Below, piece by piece: positions 25,588 through 34,880 of a stretch of DNA of 64,000 bases. A program made the position numbers and the translations under genes. Source of the DNA: Nocardioides sp. WS12 (lineage in GTDB: Bacteria > Actinomycetota > Actinomycetes > Propionibacteriales > Nocardioidaceae); NCBI RefSeq assembly GCF_014108865.1, contig NZ_CP053928.1:3968001-4032000 (forward strand), written 5' to 3'. Numbering within the stretch: the first letter of the stretch is position 1; each line of letters begins with the position of its first letter. Under the pieces are notes generated by a model. The model was not told where the DNA came from and made no database searches. It saw nothing but the letters and a program-made list of their open reading frames with translations.

Positions 25588-26369
25588 CGCCCTTCGAAGG
25601 TGGCCTTGCCCGGCCCGTTCTCGATGAAGGACGCCATCCCCGTACGGCTGTCCTCGGTCGCGAAGATCGACGAGAAGTGCTGACGCTCGATCTGGAGGCC
25701 GGTCTCGAGGTCGGACTCGAGTCCACGGTCGACCGTCTCCTTGATGGCACGCAGGGCGTACGGCGCCGCGGTGGCGAAGCGCGCAGCCCAGGCGACGGCT
25801 TCGGTGTAGACATCGGCAGCCGGGATCACCCAGTCGACGAGGCCGATCGCGAGCGCCTCCTCCGCCTTGACGAAGCGACCGGTGTAGAGCAGGTCCTTGG
25901 CCCGGCTCGGGCCGATCAGACGCGGCAGGCGCTGGGTGCCGCCGGCTCCCGGGATGATGCCGAGCAGGACCTCGGGCTGACCGAGGACGGCGTTCTCGGC
26001 GGCGAAGCGGACATCGGCCGCCAGCGCGAGCTCACAGCCACCGCCAAGGGCGTAGCCGTTGACCGCGGCGACCACGGGCTTCGGGATGCGGGCGATGGCG
26101 TTCACCGCACCCTGCAGCGCCTCGACCCGGTCGACCATGTCCGCGTAGGACATCGTCGACATCTCCTTGACGTCGTTGCCGGCAGCGAAGACCTTCTCGC
26201 CACCCCAGACCACCACGGCCCGCACATCGGCGCGTCCCGCGGCCTCGGCAGCCGCGTCACGCAGCTCGTCCTGGACCTGGATGCTGATGGCGTTCATCGC
26301 CTTCGGGCGGTCGAGTCGGATCGTGCCGACGCCGTCGGCAACTTCCAGGCGCACGAACTCGCTGGTCAT
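25584..26369 (-). CDS. Enoyl-CoA hydratase/isomerase family protein
   Basis: A 261-residue crotonase. Both catalytic glutamates of true hydratases are present: E113 in GYALGGGCELALAAD and E133 in LGQPEVLLGIIPGAGGTQRL. The oxyanion loop is AAGNDVKEM. The likely reaction is addition of water to 2-enoyl-CoA in beta-oxidation. ATG 26369 is divergent from glgX across 118 nt that carry a widely spaced inverted repeat. The downstream membrane protein gene overlaps by 4 bases. Confidence 0.93.
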   Translation of the reverse strand: MTSEFVRLEVADGVGTIRLDRPKAMNAISIQVQDELRDAAAEAAGRADVRAVVVWGGEKVFAAGNDVKEMSTMSYADMVDRVEALQGAVNAIARIPKPVVAAVNGYALGGGCELALAADVRFAAENAVLGQPEVLLGIIPGAGGTQRLPRLIGPSRAKDLLYTGRFVKAEEALAIGLVDWVIPAADVYTEAVAWAARFATAAPYALRAIKETVDRGLESDLETGLQIERQHFSSIFATEDSRTGMASFIENGPGKATFEGR

Positions 26370-26415
26370 CTGCTCCCTCTCGTGTGGTGACGCTCTACTG
26401 GGGCTCCCCCTCCCG

Positions 26416-26482
26416 CATTGTGCCGCTCCTCACCCCGTCGAGGTACAGAACCCCGGGACTTGAACACATTGACGGCACAATG
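26416..26482. promoter_or_regulatory. Spaced 10-bp inverted repeat between ech and glgX
   Basis: CATTGTGCCG (26416-26425) and its exact reverse complement CGGCACAATG (26473-26482) lie 47 nt apart in the divergent promoter region. The right half ends 5 nt before the glgX GTG, the left half is 46 nt before the hydratase ATG. Paired half-sites suggest a shared operator or looped complex. Confidence 0.4.
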
Positions 26483-26487
26483 ACGGC

Positions 26488-28596
26488 GTGACTCCCGGAC
26501 TTTGGCGATCCCTCGATGAACGTGCCGCGGTGTGGCCCGGTCGCAACTGGCCACTGGGTGCAACCTGGTCGGCCGAGTCGACGAACTTCGCCGTCTACTC
26601 CCCCAACGCGACCGGCATGTGGCTGTGCCTGCTCGACGACGCCCCCGGCGACGGGGAGCAGCGCTTCGCCCTGACCGAGCAGTCCCTGGGCATCTGGCAC
26701 GGCGCCTTGCCCGAGATCGCCCCGGGCACTCGCTACGGCTATCGCACGGAAGGGCCGAGCGATGAAGCCGAAGGCATGCGGTTCGACCCGGACATCCTGC
26801 TGCTCGATCCGTACGGCCTGGCCGTGTCCGGAACCGCGGGCAACGCCGCCAGCGTCGTGGTCGACCCGTCCTTCGACTGGTCCGGCGACACCCGACACCG
26901 TCGGCGCTGGCTCGACTCGGTGATCTACGAACTCCACGTCAAGGGCTTCACGAAGCTGCACGACCGGATCCCCGAGGACCTGCGCGGCACCTACGCGGGG
27001 CTCGGGCACCCCGTCGTCACCGACTACCTGCGCGACCTCGGCGTCACCGCCGTCGAACTGCTCCCGGTGCACCAGTTCTTCTCCGAACCGGCGCTCGTCG
27101 AGCGCGGCGTCACCAACTACTGGGGCTACAACCCGGTCAGCTACTTCGCCCCGGACGCCGGCTACTCCGCGTCCGGTGACCGCGGACAGCAGGTCACCGA
27201 GTTCAAGCAGATGGTCAAGGATCTGCACGCAGCCGGGATCGAAGTGATCCTCGACGTCGTCTACAACCACACCGCCGAAGCCGGGCCCGACGGACCGACG
27301 TACTCCTTCCGGGGACTGGACGACCGCGGCTTCTACCGCCGGGTCCCACCCGGCAGCGCCAACGAGGGCGTGTACGACGACACGTACTGGGACGTGACCG
27401 GTTGTGGCAACACGGTGAACTCCGAGGACCCGCTGGCGCTGCGGCTGATCCTCGACTCGCTGCGGTACTGGGTGAGCGAGATGCACGTCGACGGCTTCCG
27501 GTTCGACCTGATGTCGGCGATCACCCGGACCGCCGGGCCTGACGCGATCCGCGTCGACATGGCGTGCAAGTTGCTCATCGCGATCGGCCAGGACCCCGTG
27601 CTGCGGCACGTGAAGCTGATCGCCGAGCCGTGGGACGTGTCGATGGACGGGTACCTCGTCGGCGGCATGCCGCCGCCGTGGGTGGAGTGGAACGACCAGT
27701 TCCGCGACACCATCCGCGACTTCTGGCGCGGCCAGACCCAGGGCTCGCACGCGGTCGCCACCCGGCTCGCCGGATCGGCGGACCTGTATGCGGACGACGG
27801 CCGGTCGGCGTACAACTCGGTCAACTTCGTGACGGCCCACGACGGCTTCACCGTGCGCGACCTGGTCTCCTACGACAACAAGCACAACGAGGCCAACGGC
27901 GAGGACAATCGCGACGGCACCGACAACAACCGCTCCTGGAACCACGGCATCGAGGGCGAGACGGACGATCCGGAGATCGTGGCGTTGCGACGGCGGCAGG
28001 CGGCGAACCTGATGGCAACGCTGTGCCTGTCGAATGGCGTGCCCATGCTGACCGCCGGCGACGAGCGCGGCCGCACCCAGGGCGGCAACAACAACCCGTA
28101 CTGCCAGGACAACGAGATCTCGTGGATCGATTGGCGCGGCGACGACGCATGGCTCGACGTCTACGACGTGACCCGGACTGCCCTGCAACTGCGCCGCGAA
28201 CACCCGGCCCTGCGCCAACGGCACTGGTTCGAGGGACGGCCCACGATCATCGGCGGCCCCAAGGACCTCGCCTGGCTGCACCCGTCAGGGCGCGAGATGA
28301 CCGATCAGGAGTGGTACGACGCCGACCTCGACACGATCGGAATGTTCGTCTCCGGCAAGCCCCTGCGCTCCCCCGGACCCCGCGGCGAACAGCAGATCGA
28401 CACGTCGTTCCTGCTGTGGTTCCACGCCGGCGCGGACCCGGTCACGGTGTTCCTGCCCGACAACGACTGGGTGCGCGCCGGGAAGGTCGTGCTCTCGACC
28501 GACACCGGCCTGCCGTCCGGGACGAAGCTGGTGGTCGGCGAGGAACTGGTCATCGGGCCGCGGAGTGTGGTGGTCATGCAGGAGACCGAGGCCTGA
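26488..28596 (+). CDS. glgX: Glycogen debranching enzyme GlgX
   Basis: A 702-residue GH13_11 isoamylase-type enzyme that hydrolyses alpha-1,6 branches left by phosphorylase. An N-terminal CBM48 (WPLGATWSAESTNFAVYSP) precedes the barrel. The nucleophile is D340 (VDGFRFDLM), the acid E380 (LIAEPWD), and the third aspartate is in FVTAHDGFTV. LPVHQFFSE, VVYNHTAEA and the insertion NEANGEDNRDGTDNNRSWN are typical of GlgX. The GTG start at 26488 is used. It leads the alpha-glucan genes of this region and complements glgP on the other strand. Confidence 0.95.
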   Translation: MTPGLWRSLDERAAVWPGRNWPLGATWSAESTNFAVYSPNATGMWLCLLDDAPGDGEQRFALTEQSLGIWHGALPEIAPGTRYGYRTEGPSDEAEGMRFDPDILLLDPYGLAVSGTAGNAASVVVDPSFDWSGDTRHRRRWLDSVIYELHVKGFTKLHDRIPEDLRGTYAGLGHPVVTDYLRDLGVTAVELLPVHQFFSEPALVERGVTNYWGYNPVSYFAPDAGYSASGDRGQQVTEFKQMVKDLHAAGIEVILDVVYNHTAEAGPDGPTYSFRGLDDRGFYRRVPPGSANEGVYDDTYWDVTGCGNTVNSEDPLALRLILDSLRYWVSEMHVDGFRFDLMSAITRTAGPDAIRVDMACKLLIAIGQDPVLRHVKLIAEPWDVSMDGYLVGGMPPPWVEWNDQFRDTIRDFWRGQTQGSHAVATRLAGSADLYADDGRSAYNSVNFVTAHDGFTVRDLVSYDNKHNEANGEDNRDGTDNNRSWNHGIEGETDDPEIVALRRRQAANLMATLCLSNGVPMLTAGDERGRTQGGNNNPYCQDNEISWIDWRGDDAWLDVYDVTRTALQLRREHPALRQRHWFEGRPTIIGGPKDLAWLHPSGREMTDQEWYDADLDTIGMFVSGKPLRSPGPRGEQQIDTSFLLWFHAGADPVTVFLPDNDWVRAGKVVLSTDTGLPSGTKLVVGEELVIGPRSVVVMQETEA

Positions 28597-28597
28597 C

Positions 28598-29203
28598 ATG
28601 GTGCGGCCCGCGAAGGCACTGGACCAGGTGGTCCGCAACCGGATCGCCCCACCCCTCAAGGACCTCGGGTTCACCCGCAAGGGTCGGAGGTTCACGTTCG
28701 AGCGGCCGGACGGCGCCCGGGCCGTCGCGACCGTCCGCCCGTTCACCCTCGGCAGGAACGACGCCGAGTTCCACGTCGACTTCTTCGCCCAGCCGCGTGT
28801 CTGGCGCGACTTCATGGCGCTCGAGGGTCGCGACCCCGACTGGCACCTCTGGAGTCAACGCGTCCTGGTTCCCGGTGCACCGGGAACGATGCGGGACCAC
28901 TGGTCCTTCGACCTCGGCGACCTCGAGGCCGGAGCCTCGCTCACCGAGGAACTGGCCCAGCTGGCGCACACCGCCGTGTCCTTCCTCGAACCGTCCGCCC
29001 TGCTCACCCACGTCCACTCGAACCCGTACCTCCCTGGGCTCGGCAGCCGCCGCGCGGTGGTCGTCGCCACCCTGCTCGCTGCGACAGAAGGGCCGTCACC
29101 GGAGCTGGACGCGATGCTCCTCGCGTTCGACCAGGACCCCGACTGGCCCGACTTCAACCCAGCGTTCACCGCGTTCGTCCGCTCCCGGCTTGCCGGGCGC
29201 TGA
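28598..29203 (+). CDS. DUF4304-like protein
   Basis: A 201-residue soluble protein. Its start, ALDQVVRNRIAPPLKDLGFT followed by RKGRRFTF, is the pattern of DUF4304, a family of unknown role found alone or near toxin and polymorphic genes. The rest has an alternating strand/helix pattern and WHLWSQRVLVPG. ATG 28598 lies 1 nt after the glgX stop, so it is co-transcribed, but no functional link to glycogen is known. Confidence 0.65.
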   Translation: MVRPAKALDQVVRNRIAPPLKDLGFTRKGRRFTFERPDGARAVATVRPFTLGRNDAEFHVDFFAQPRVWRDFMALEGRDPDWHLWSQRVLVPGAPGTMRDHWSFDLGDLEAGASLTEELAQLAHTAVSFLEPSALLTHVHSNPYLPGLGSRRAVVVATLLAATEGPSPELDAMLLAFDQDPDWPDFNPAFTAFVRSRLAGR

Positions 29204-29271
29204 CCCTTCCCCCACTCGGAGACCGTGACTAGGTTGTGGGAACGCTTCACCAACTCTCGGGAGGTTCACCC

Positions 29272-30723
29272 ATGCCCAGCCTCAGGTCCCTTGTCGGCGC
29301 CATCCTCACGTCGGCAGTCGCGACCGGGCTCACCGCCACCCTCGCGGTCACGCCCGCCACGTCCAGCCCATCGGCGTCATCCAGCCCGTCCGGTTCGCCC
29401 GCTGCCCAGGGCGACATCCTCGAAGCCGTCCAGAACCTGCCGGGCGTCACCTCGGTCATCGAGGCCACCGCCCCCGCCGGCTACCGGTTCTTCAAGCTCA
29501 CCTTCCGCCAGCCCGTCGATCACCGTGACCCGGAGGCGGGCACCTTCGAGCAGCGCCTGACCCTGCTGCACAAGGACGCGGCACGTCCGATGGTGATGTA
29601 CACGAGCGGCTACAACGTCTCCAGCAACCCCAGCCGCAGCGAGCCGACCCAGATCGTCGACGGCAACCAGTTGAGCATGGAGTACCGCTTCTTCTCGACG
29701 TCGATCCCGGCGCAGCCCAACTGGTCGGAACAGCTCACCATCTGGCAGGCGGCCTCCGACCAGCACCGCATCATCAAGGCGTTCAAGCGGCTGTACCGCG
29801 AGAACTGGCTCACGACCGGCGGTTCCAAGGGCGGCATGACCGCGACGTACCACCGACGGTTCTTCCCCGACGACGTCGACGGCACGGTGCCCTACGTCGC
29901 CCCGAACGACGTCGACAACGAGGACGACTCGTACAACGAGTTCCTGGCGAACGTCGGCACCGACCCGCAGTGCCGCACCGATCTGACCGCCGTCCAGCGC
30001 CGGATCCTCGGTCCGGACCGGGCATGGTTCCTCGAACGCACCCGCCAGGACGCGGAGGCGACCGGCGACACCTGGGACGTACTCGGCAGTCTCGACCGCG
30101 GCATGGAGATCGCCGTCATCGACCTCTATTTCACCTTCTGGCAGTACTCGCCACAGTCAGCATGTGCGGCCGTCCCGCAGGCCGACGCGACCAAGGAGGA
30201 GGTCTGGGACTGGACCCTGGGCGTCGTTCCGTTGACCGGATACCTCGACCAGGGCCTGCTCGGAACGCTGCCGTACTACTACCAGGCGGCCTACCAGCTC
30301 GGCTGGTACGAGGCGTACGAGGAGCCGTTGGCCGACGTGCTCCAGCACCCGGGCGGCTGGGGCGGGGCAAACTTCGTCCCCGCTGAGCTGAAGCCGATCG
30401 ACTTCGACCGCCGGGCCATGGCCGACATCGACCGCTGGGTCCGGACCCGTTCGACCGAGATGCTCTACGTGTACGGCGGCAACGACCCGTGGGGCGCCGA
30501 GGCCTTCGACTGCGGCCGACGCGCCGCGCAACGGGCGTGCTCGGTGCACGTCGTCGAGGGCGGCACCCACGGCGCCCGCATCGCCCAACTGCCGGAGGCG
30601 GAGCGTGTGAGCGCTACTGCGCAGATCCGGGCGTGGGCAGGCCTCGACGCTGCGGGCGCACGCCCCCAGCGCCACCCGTCGCTCGACCGGGCGCCGGACT
30701 ACCTGCGCCCGCCGGGACGCTGA
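29272..30723 (+). CDS. Secreted S37/PS-10-type tripeptidyl aminopeptidase
   Basis: A 483-residue exported serine peptidase of the streptomycete PS-10 family (S37). ATG 29272 follows a CGGGAGG ribosome site. A signal peptide and a Ser/Pro-rich linker run to about residue 45. The nucleophile is S185 in LTTGGSKGGMTATYHRRFFP, followed by DVDGTVPYVAPND. The catalytic His is probably in VEGGTHGARI, and the Asp in YGGNDPWG. These enzymes remove tripeptides from extracellular protein N-termini. It converges with glgP, and the two stops share a small hairpin. Confidence 0.85.
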   Translation: MPSLRSLVGAILTSAVATGLTATLAVTPATSSPSASSSPSGSPAAQGDILEAVQNLPGVTSVIEATAPAGYRFFKLTFRQPVDHRDPEAGTFEQRLTLLHKDAARPMVMYTSGYNVSSNPSRSEPTQIVDGNQLSMEYRFFSTSIPAQPNWSEQLTIWQAASDQHRIIKAFKRLYRENWLTTGGSKGGMTATYHRRFFPDDVDGTVPYVAPNDVDNEDDSYNEFLANVGTDPQCRTDLTAVQRRILGPDRAWFLERTRQDAEATGDTWDVLGSLDRGMEIAVIDLYFTFWQYSPQSACAAVPQADATKEEVWDWTLGVVPLTGYLDQGLLGTLPYYYQAAYQLGWYEAYEEPLADVLQHPGGWGGANFVPAELKPIDFDRRAMADIDRWVRTRSTEMLYVYGGNDPWGAEAFDCGRRAAQRACSVHVVEGGTHGARIAQLPEAERVSATAQIRAWAGLDAAGARPQRHPSLDRAPDYLRPPGR

Positions 30724-30737
30724 GCCGGGGCGCTCAG
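30720..30737. terminator. Hairpin spanning both stop codons of the S37 and glgP genes
   Basis: CTGAGC-CGGGGC-GCTCAG is a 6-bp stem whose left arm contains the TGA of the peptidase gene (30721-30723) and whose right arm contains the complement of the glgP TGA (30734-30736). It could end transcription in both directions, though it is short. Confidence 0.45.
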
Positions 30738-33340
30738 GCGAGCGCCACGACGCCGAGCTCGGCCGTTGCGACCAGTAACGGGTTCGTCGGCAGCACCCGC
30801 ACGGTGTAGCCGAACGGGCCCGAGCGGCCGAGCTCGAGCTCGCCATCGAAACGGTGCCGCCCGCCGTCGTACGACTCGACGAGGGTGAGGGGTGTCGTGG
30901 TCGCGTCGACGATGTCGTCCTCGGCGTCGACGCGGCCGTGGACCAGCTGGACCTGGACGTCCTCGGGTGACAGTTCGCCGAGGGCGACGTACGAATGCAC
31001 GGCCAGGGTGGCGCCGACCTCGGCGGCGTCCTCGACGCCCTGCGCTTCGACGTGCTCGACGCGCACCTGCGGCCAGGCCGCACGCACGCGGGCCTTCCAT
31101 GCGGCGAGGTCGCGGGCGCCGTGATCGGCGGCGGCCAGTGCGCGGGCGTTGCGGACGGCCGGCGCATAGAGCTGGGCGACGTAGTCGCGCACCATCCGGG
31201 TCGCGAGCACCTTGGGGCCGAGGGTGGTCCAGGTGTGGCGCAGCATCTCGACCCAACGGGCCGGGACGCCCTCGTGGTCGAGGTCGTAGAACCGCGGTGC
31301 GACCTCGGACTCGATCAGGTCGTAGAGAGCGGACGCCTCGAGGTCGTCGCGCTTGTCGGAGTAGTCCTCCAGTCCGTCGGCGGACGGGATCGGCCAGCCG
31401 AACTCCGGGTCGTACCACTCGTCCCACCAGCCATCGAGGATGGAGAGGTTGAGGCCGCCGTTGAGCGCGGCCTTCATGCCGGACGTACCGCAGGCTTCGT
31501 ACGGGCGCAGCGGATTGTTGAGCCACACGTCGCAGCCCGGGTAGAGCGGGAGCGCCAGGGCGATGTCGTAGTTCGGCAGGAACACGATCCGGTGCCGCAC
31601 GTCCTCGGCATCCGCGAAGCGCACCAGTTCCTGGATCAGCCGCTTGCCGCCGTCATCGGCCGGGTGCGACTTGCCCGCGACGACCAGCTGGATCGGTCGC
31701 TCCGGGTCAAGCAGCAGGGCCTTGAGCCGCTCGGGATCGCGCAACATCAGCGTCAGTCGCTTGTACGACGGCACGCGACGAGCGAACCCGATGGTCAGCA
31801 CGTCCGGGTCGAGTGCCTCGTCGATCCAGCCGAGTTCGGCCGGTGCTGCGCCGCGCTTCTCCCACGACCGGCGCAGACGACGCCGCGCGTCGACGACGAG
31901 TCGCTCGCGCAGCGCGCGCTTGGTGCGCCACACGTCGGGGCCGGAGACCTTCGCGAACGCTGCCCAGAACGCCTCAGCGTCGTCGTCCTCGGAGTCGCCG
32001 CCCTCGGCAGCGGCCAGAGCCAGCACCTCGGGCGCCACCCACGTGGGTGCGTGCACGCCGTTGGTGATCGAGGAGATCGGCACCTCCGCCTCGTCGAAGG
32101 CCGGCCAGAGTCCGTTGAACATCCCGCGGCTGACGTGGCCGTGCAGTTGCGAGACGCCGTTGGCGCGTTGGGACAGCCGGAAACCCATCACCGCCATGTT
32201 GAAGACGCCGGGGTCGCCGCCTTCGTAGTCCTCTGCACCGAGCGCGAGGATCTGGTCGACCGGGACACCGGGCGTGGCGCCGTGGTCACCGAGGTACTGC
32301 TCGACGAGGGTCCGCGGGAAGCGGTCGATGCCCGCCGGGACAGGCGTGTGCGTGGTGAAGACCGTGGACGCACGGCCGATCTCGAGCGCCGTGGCGTAGT
32401 CGACGGCGTCGGGGTCACCGGCACCCTGTTCGCCAACCGTGAGTTCACGGATCCGCTCCACACCGAGGAACCCGGCGTGGCCCTCGTTGGTGTGGAACAC
32501 CTCGGGAGCCGGGGCGCCGGTGATCCGGGCATGCACACGCAGGGCGCGGACGCCGCCGACGCCGAGGAGGAGTTCCTGGCGCAACCGGTGCTCGGTGTTG
32601 CCGCCGTACAAGCGGTCGGTGATCAGCTGGTAGTGCTCGGGGTTCTCCTCGAGGTCGGTGTCGAGGAGCAGCAGCGGCACCCGGCCGACCGAGGCGACCC
32701 AGATCCGGGCGAGCAGGTCAGGGCCGTCGGGCATCCGGAGGGACACGGTGGCGCGTTCGCCGGAGGCCTCGACCAGCGGCGACAGCGGGAGGCCGTCGGG
32801 GTCGAGCACGGGGTAGCTCTCCTGCTGCCAACCCTCGTGCGACAGCGCCTGCTTGAAGTAACCGTGCTTGTAGAGCAGACCGACGCCGACGATCGGGACG
32901 CCGAGATCACTCGCGGCCTTGAGGTGGTCGCCGGCGAGGATGCCGAGGCCGCCGGAGTACTGCGGCAGCACGGCGGTGATGCCGAACTCGGGTGAGAAGT
33001 ACGCGATCGCGGCCGGCCAGGTGGCATCCGGCTCGGCGGCGCTGGCGCGCTGGTACCAGCGCTCCCCGTCGAGGTACGACGACAGGTCGGCGCGCACCTC
33101 GGCGACCCGCGCCAGGTAGGCCTCGTCGGCGGCCAGCTCAGCCCAGCGCTCGGCCGAGACCTCGCCCAGCAGCCGCGTCGGGTCCTGCCCGGTGCTCAGC
33201 CAGAGGTCGGGGTCGACGGTCGCGAACAACTCCTGGGTGGGTGGATGCCATGACCAGCGCAGGTTGGCCGCGAGCTCGCCCAGGGAGGCAAGCGCGTCGG
33301 GGAGGAGGGGGCGGACCGTGAACCTTCGGATCGCACGCAT
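30734..33340 (-). CDS. glgP: Alpha-glucan phosphorylase with DUF3417 domain
   Basis: An 868-residue GT35 enzyme that releases glucose 1-phosphate from alpha-1,4-glucan. The N-terminal DUF3417 part (LASLGELAANLRWSWHPPTQ) marks the actinobacterial/archaeal type. The catalytic centre has VFHTNEGHAGFLGVERI, the pyridoxal-phosphate lysine in CGTSGMKAALNGGLNLS and DVWLNNPLRPYEA. ATG 33340 gives the family start MRAIRRFTVRPLLPDAL; the open frame to 33529 crosses non-coding DNA. It is expected to work with GlgX and to limit chain length made by GlgE. It is divergent from moeA. Confidence 0.95.
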   Translation of the reverse strand: MRAIRRFTVRPLLPDALASLGELAANLRWSWHPPTQELFATVDPDLWLSTGQDPTRLLGEVSAERWAELAADEAYLARVAEVRADLSSYLDGERWYQRASAAEPDATWPAAIAYFSPEFGITAVLPQYSGGLGILAGDHLKAASDLGVPIVGVGLLYKHGYFKQALSHEGWQQESYPVLDPDGLPLSPLVEASGERATVSLRMPDGPDLLARIWVASVGRVPLLLLDTDLEENPEHYQLITDRLYGGNTEHRLRQELLLGVGGVRALRVHARITGAPAPEVFHTNEGHAGFLGVERIRELTVGEQGAGDPDAVDYATALEIGRASTVFTTHTPVPAGIDRFPRTLVEQYLGDHGATPGVPVDQILALGAEDYEGGDPGVFNMAVMGFRLSQRANGVSQLHGHVSRGMFNGLWPAFDEAEVPISSITNGVHAPTWVAPEVLALAAAEGGDSEDDDAEAFWAAFAKVSGPDVWRTKRALRERLVVDARRRLRRSWEKRGAAPAELGWIDEALDPDVLTIGFARRVPSYKRLTLMLRDPERLKALLLDPERPIQLVVAGKSHPADDGGKRLIQELVRFADAEDVRHRIVFLPNYDIALALPLYPGCDVWLNNPLRPYEACGTSGMKAALNGGLNLSILDGWWDEWYDPEFGWPIPSADGLEDYSDKRDDLEASALYDLIESEVAPRFYDLDHEGVPARWVEMLRHTWTTLGPKVLATRMVRDYVAQLYAPAVRNARALAAADHGARDLAAWKARVRAAWPQVRVEHVEAQGVEDAAEVGATLAVHSYVALGELSPEDVQVQLVHGRVDAEDDIVDATTTPLTLVESYDGGRHRFDGELELGRSGPFGYTVRVLPTNPLLVATAELGVVALA

Positions 33341-33399
33341 GCTCCGACCGTAGCCAACCCGTATGGATCGTTCCAAGTGTTGGCGCGATCGCGTCTTCG

Positions 33400-33590
33400 C
33401 CGCTGCCTTCGGGGCAGCAAGCTGCCGGGGAGCGGCTCCCGCCGCGCTGCCGCGCCCGCAGTTGGCTTGTGCAGGACTCACCTTGCGCTGGCGGTAAGAG
33501 TCGGCGGCCCGTAACGATCGGGCCGCCACTCCGTTGAACTGGTACTAGCAGGCGGGGCGGTCATGGGGGCCACCTCGCCTGCTGATTTTT
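33400..33590 (+). promoter_or_regulatory. Structured 190-nt region ending in a terminator upstream of moeA
   Basis: This part of the 304-nt glgP-moeA gap holds no gene but four consecutive stems: GCCGCT/AGCGGC enclosing GCTGCC-TTCGG-GGCAGC (33400-33436); GACTC/GAGTC (33475-33502); GGCGGCCC-N9-GGGCCGCC (33503-33527); and AGCAGGCG-N21-CGCCTGCT (33547-33583) followed by GATTTTT. The last is a plus-strand terminator 55 nt before moeA. It may be a leader with premature termination or a small RNA gene. No known riboswitch consensus was recognised. Confidence 0.4.
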
Positions 33591-33644
33591 GCGAAGCCGT
33601 TCTGCGCGAGCGCGCTTTCGCCCCGGGGTCCTAGGGTGGAACCA

Positions 33645-34871
33645 ATGACCACGATGCCCGCCCTCCGCTCCGTCACCGAGCACCAGCAGCACGTCGCTGC
33701 GCTCCTCGCACCGCGCGCTGCCGGGCAGGAGACCGTCGCTCTCGCCGAGGCCCGCGGTCGCATCCTCGCTGCCGCGGTCACCGCACCCGAGGCGTTGCCC
33801 GCCTTCGACAACTCGGCCATGGACGGCTACGCCGTGCGGGCCGCGGACATCGCCGATGCCACTCCCGACTCCCCCGCCCTGATCCCGGTCGCCGGCGACA
33901 TCCCGGCCGGAGCCACCGTGGGCGAACTGGCACCCGGTACGGCGCTGCGCATCATGACCGGCGCGCCGGTCCCCCGGGGCGCGGACGCGATCGTCGAGGT
34001 CGAGATCACCGACGGCGGCACCGACAAGGTTGCGATCAGCGAGGCCCGTGCCCTCGGTTCCTTCGTCCGTCCGGCCGGCTCCGACGTCGCGGTCGGTCAG
34101 GAGGTCCTCGCTGCCGGTGCGGTGATCGGACCGGCCCAGATCGGTGTGCTGGCGGCGCTCGGCGTCCGCGAGGTCGCCGTACGACGCCGGTTGCGGGTGC
34201 TGGTCTGCTCGACCGGCTCGGAACTCGCCGAGGACCCGACCCCCGGGTCCGGGCAGATCCGCGACGCCAACGGCGCCCTGCTGGCCGCAGCCGTCGAGGA
34301 AGCGGGAGCGATCGCCGTGCGCAAGCTCTGGGTCGCCGACGACGTGCCCGCGTTCCTCGCCCTGCTCGACGCGGAGACCGCGACCGGCGACGTCGACCTG
34401 GTCCTCACGTCCGGCGGCGTCAGCGCCGGCGCCTACGAGGTGGTGAAGGACGCACTCGGACCGCGCGGCGTGGAGTTCGTGAAGGTCGCGATGCAGCCCG
34501 GGATGCCACAGGGTTCGGGCGTCGTCGGCGGAGTCCCCGTCGTGTGCCTGCCCGGCAACCCGGTGAGTGCGCTGACGTCGTACGAGGTCTTCGTCCGCCC
34601 GGCCTTGCGTACGACGTCCGGCCATCCCCACCCGCAACGCCCCGTCGTGCGCGCGACCCTGACCGAACCCCTCACGCCGCTCAAGGGCAAGCGCCAGATG
34701 CGCCGCGCGCGGCTCGACCGCACCGCCGGCACCGTCACTCCGTGGGGTCCGCCCGGCTCCGGTTTCCTCGGCTGGTTCGCCGGTGCCGACGCCCTCATCG
34801 ACCTGCCCGCCGACGGCAACCCCCTGCAGGCCGGCGATGCCGTCGACGTGTGGGATCTCAGCTTCAGTTAG
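33645..34871 (+). CDS. moeA: Molybdopterin molybdenumtransferase MoeA
   Basis: A 408-residue enzyme that inserts molybdate into adenylated molybdopterin. Family blocks are in order: PAFDNSAMDGYAVRAADI, RIMTGAPVPRGADAIVEVE, VCSTGSEL, SGGVSAGAYE, MQPGMPQGSG and CLPGNPVSALTSYEVFV. The central MoCF domain and the C-terminal domain IV are complete. ATG 33645 follows AGGGTGGA; ATG 33654 is possible. It is 9 nt before glgE, so it may be transcribed with the glucan operon although its function is unrelated. Confidence 0.95.
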   Translation: MTTMPALRSVTEHQQHVAALLAPRAAGQETVALAEARGRILAAAVTAPEALPAFDNSAMDGYAVRAADIADATPDSPALIPVAGDIPAGATVGELAPGTALRIMTGAPVPRGADAIVEVEITDGGTDKVAISEARALGSFVRPAGSDVAVGQEVLAAGAVIGPAQIGVLAALGVREVAVRRRLRVLVCSTGSELAEDPTPGSGQIRDANGALLAAAVEEAGAIAVRKLWVADDVPAFLALLDAETATGDVDLVLTSGGVSAGAYEVVKDALGPRGVEFVKVAMQPGMPQGSGVVGGVPVVCLPGNPVSALTSYEVFVRPALRTTSGHPHPQRPVVRATLTEPLTPLKGKRQMRRARLDRTAGTVTPWGPPGSGFLGWFAGADALIDLPADGNPLQAGDAVDVWDLSFS

Positions 34872-34880
34872 GTTCGAACC

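Noticed and set aside
26395..28281. A 628-codon open frame antisense to glgX
   Set aside because: It has no family resemblance and arises from GC bias opposite a clear GH13 enzyme. The same applies to the long antisense frames at 30995-32995 (glgP), 36845-38587 (treS), 43278-45212 (galA), 45343-47814 (glgB), 22974-25280 (etfBA) and 56055-58040.
33341..33529. N-terminal extension of GlgP
   Set aside because: The added 63 residues are rich in Arg, Ala and Ser, have no family match and cross hairpins of the intergenic region; the family start is at 33340.
33400..33590. Known Moco, cobalamin, TPP, FMN or SAM riboswitch
   Set aside because: None of the consensus boxes that I could recall for these classes is readable; only generic stems and a terminator are seen.
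33400..33590. RNase P, tmRNA, SRP or 6C RNA gene
   Set aside because: The conserved sequence blocks of these RNAs and the C-rich loops of 6C RNA are absent.
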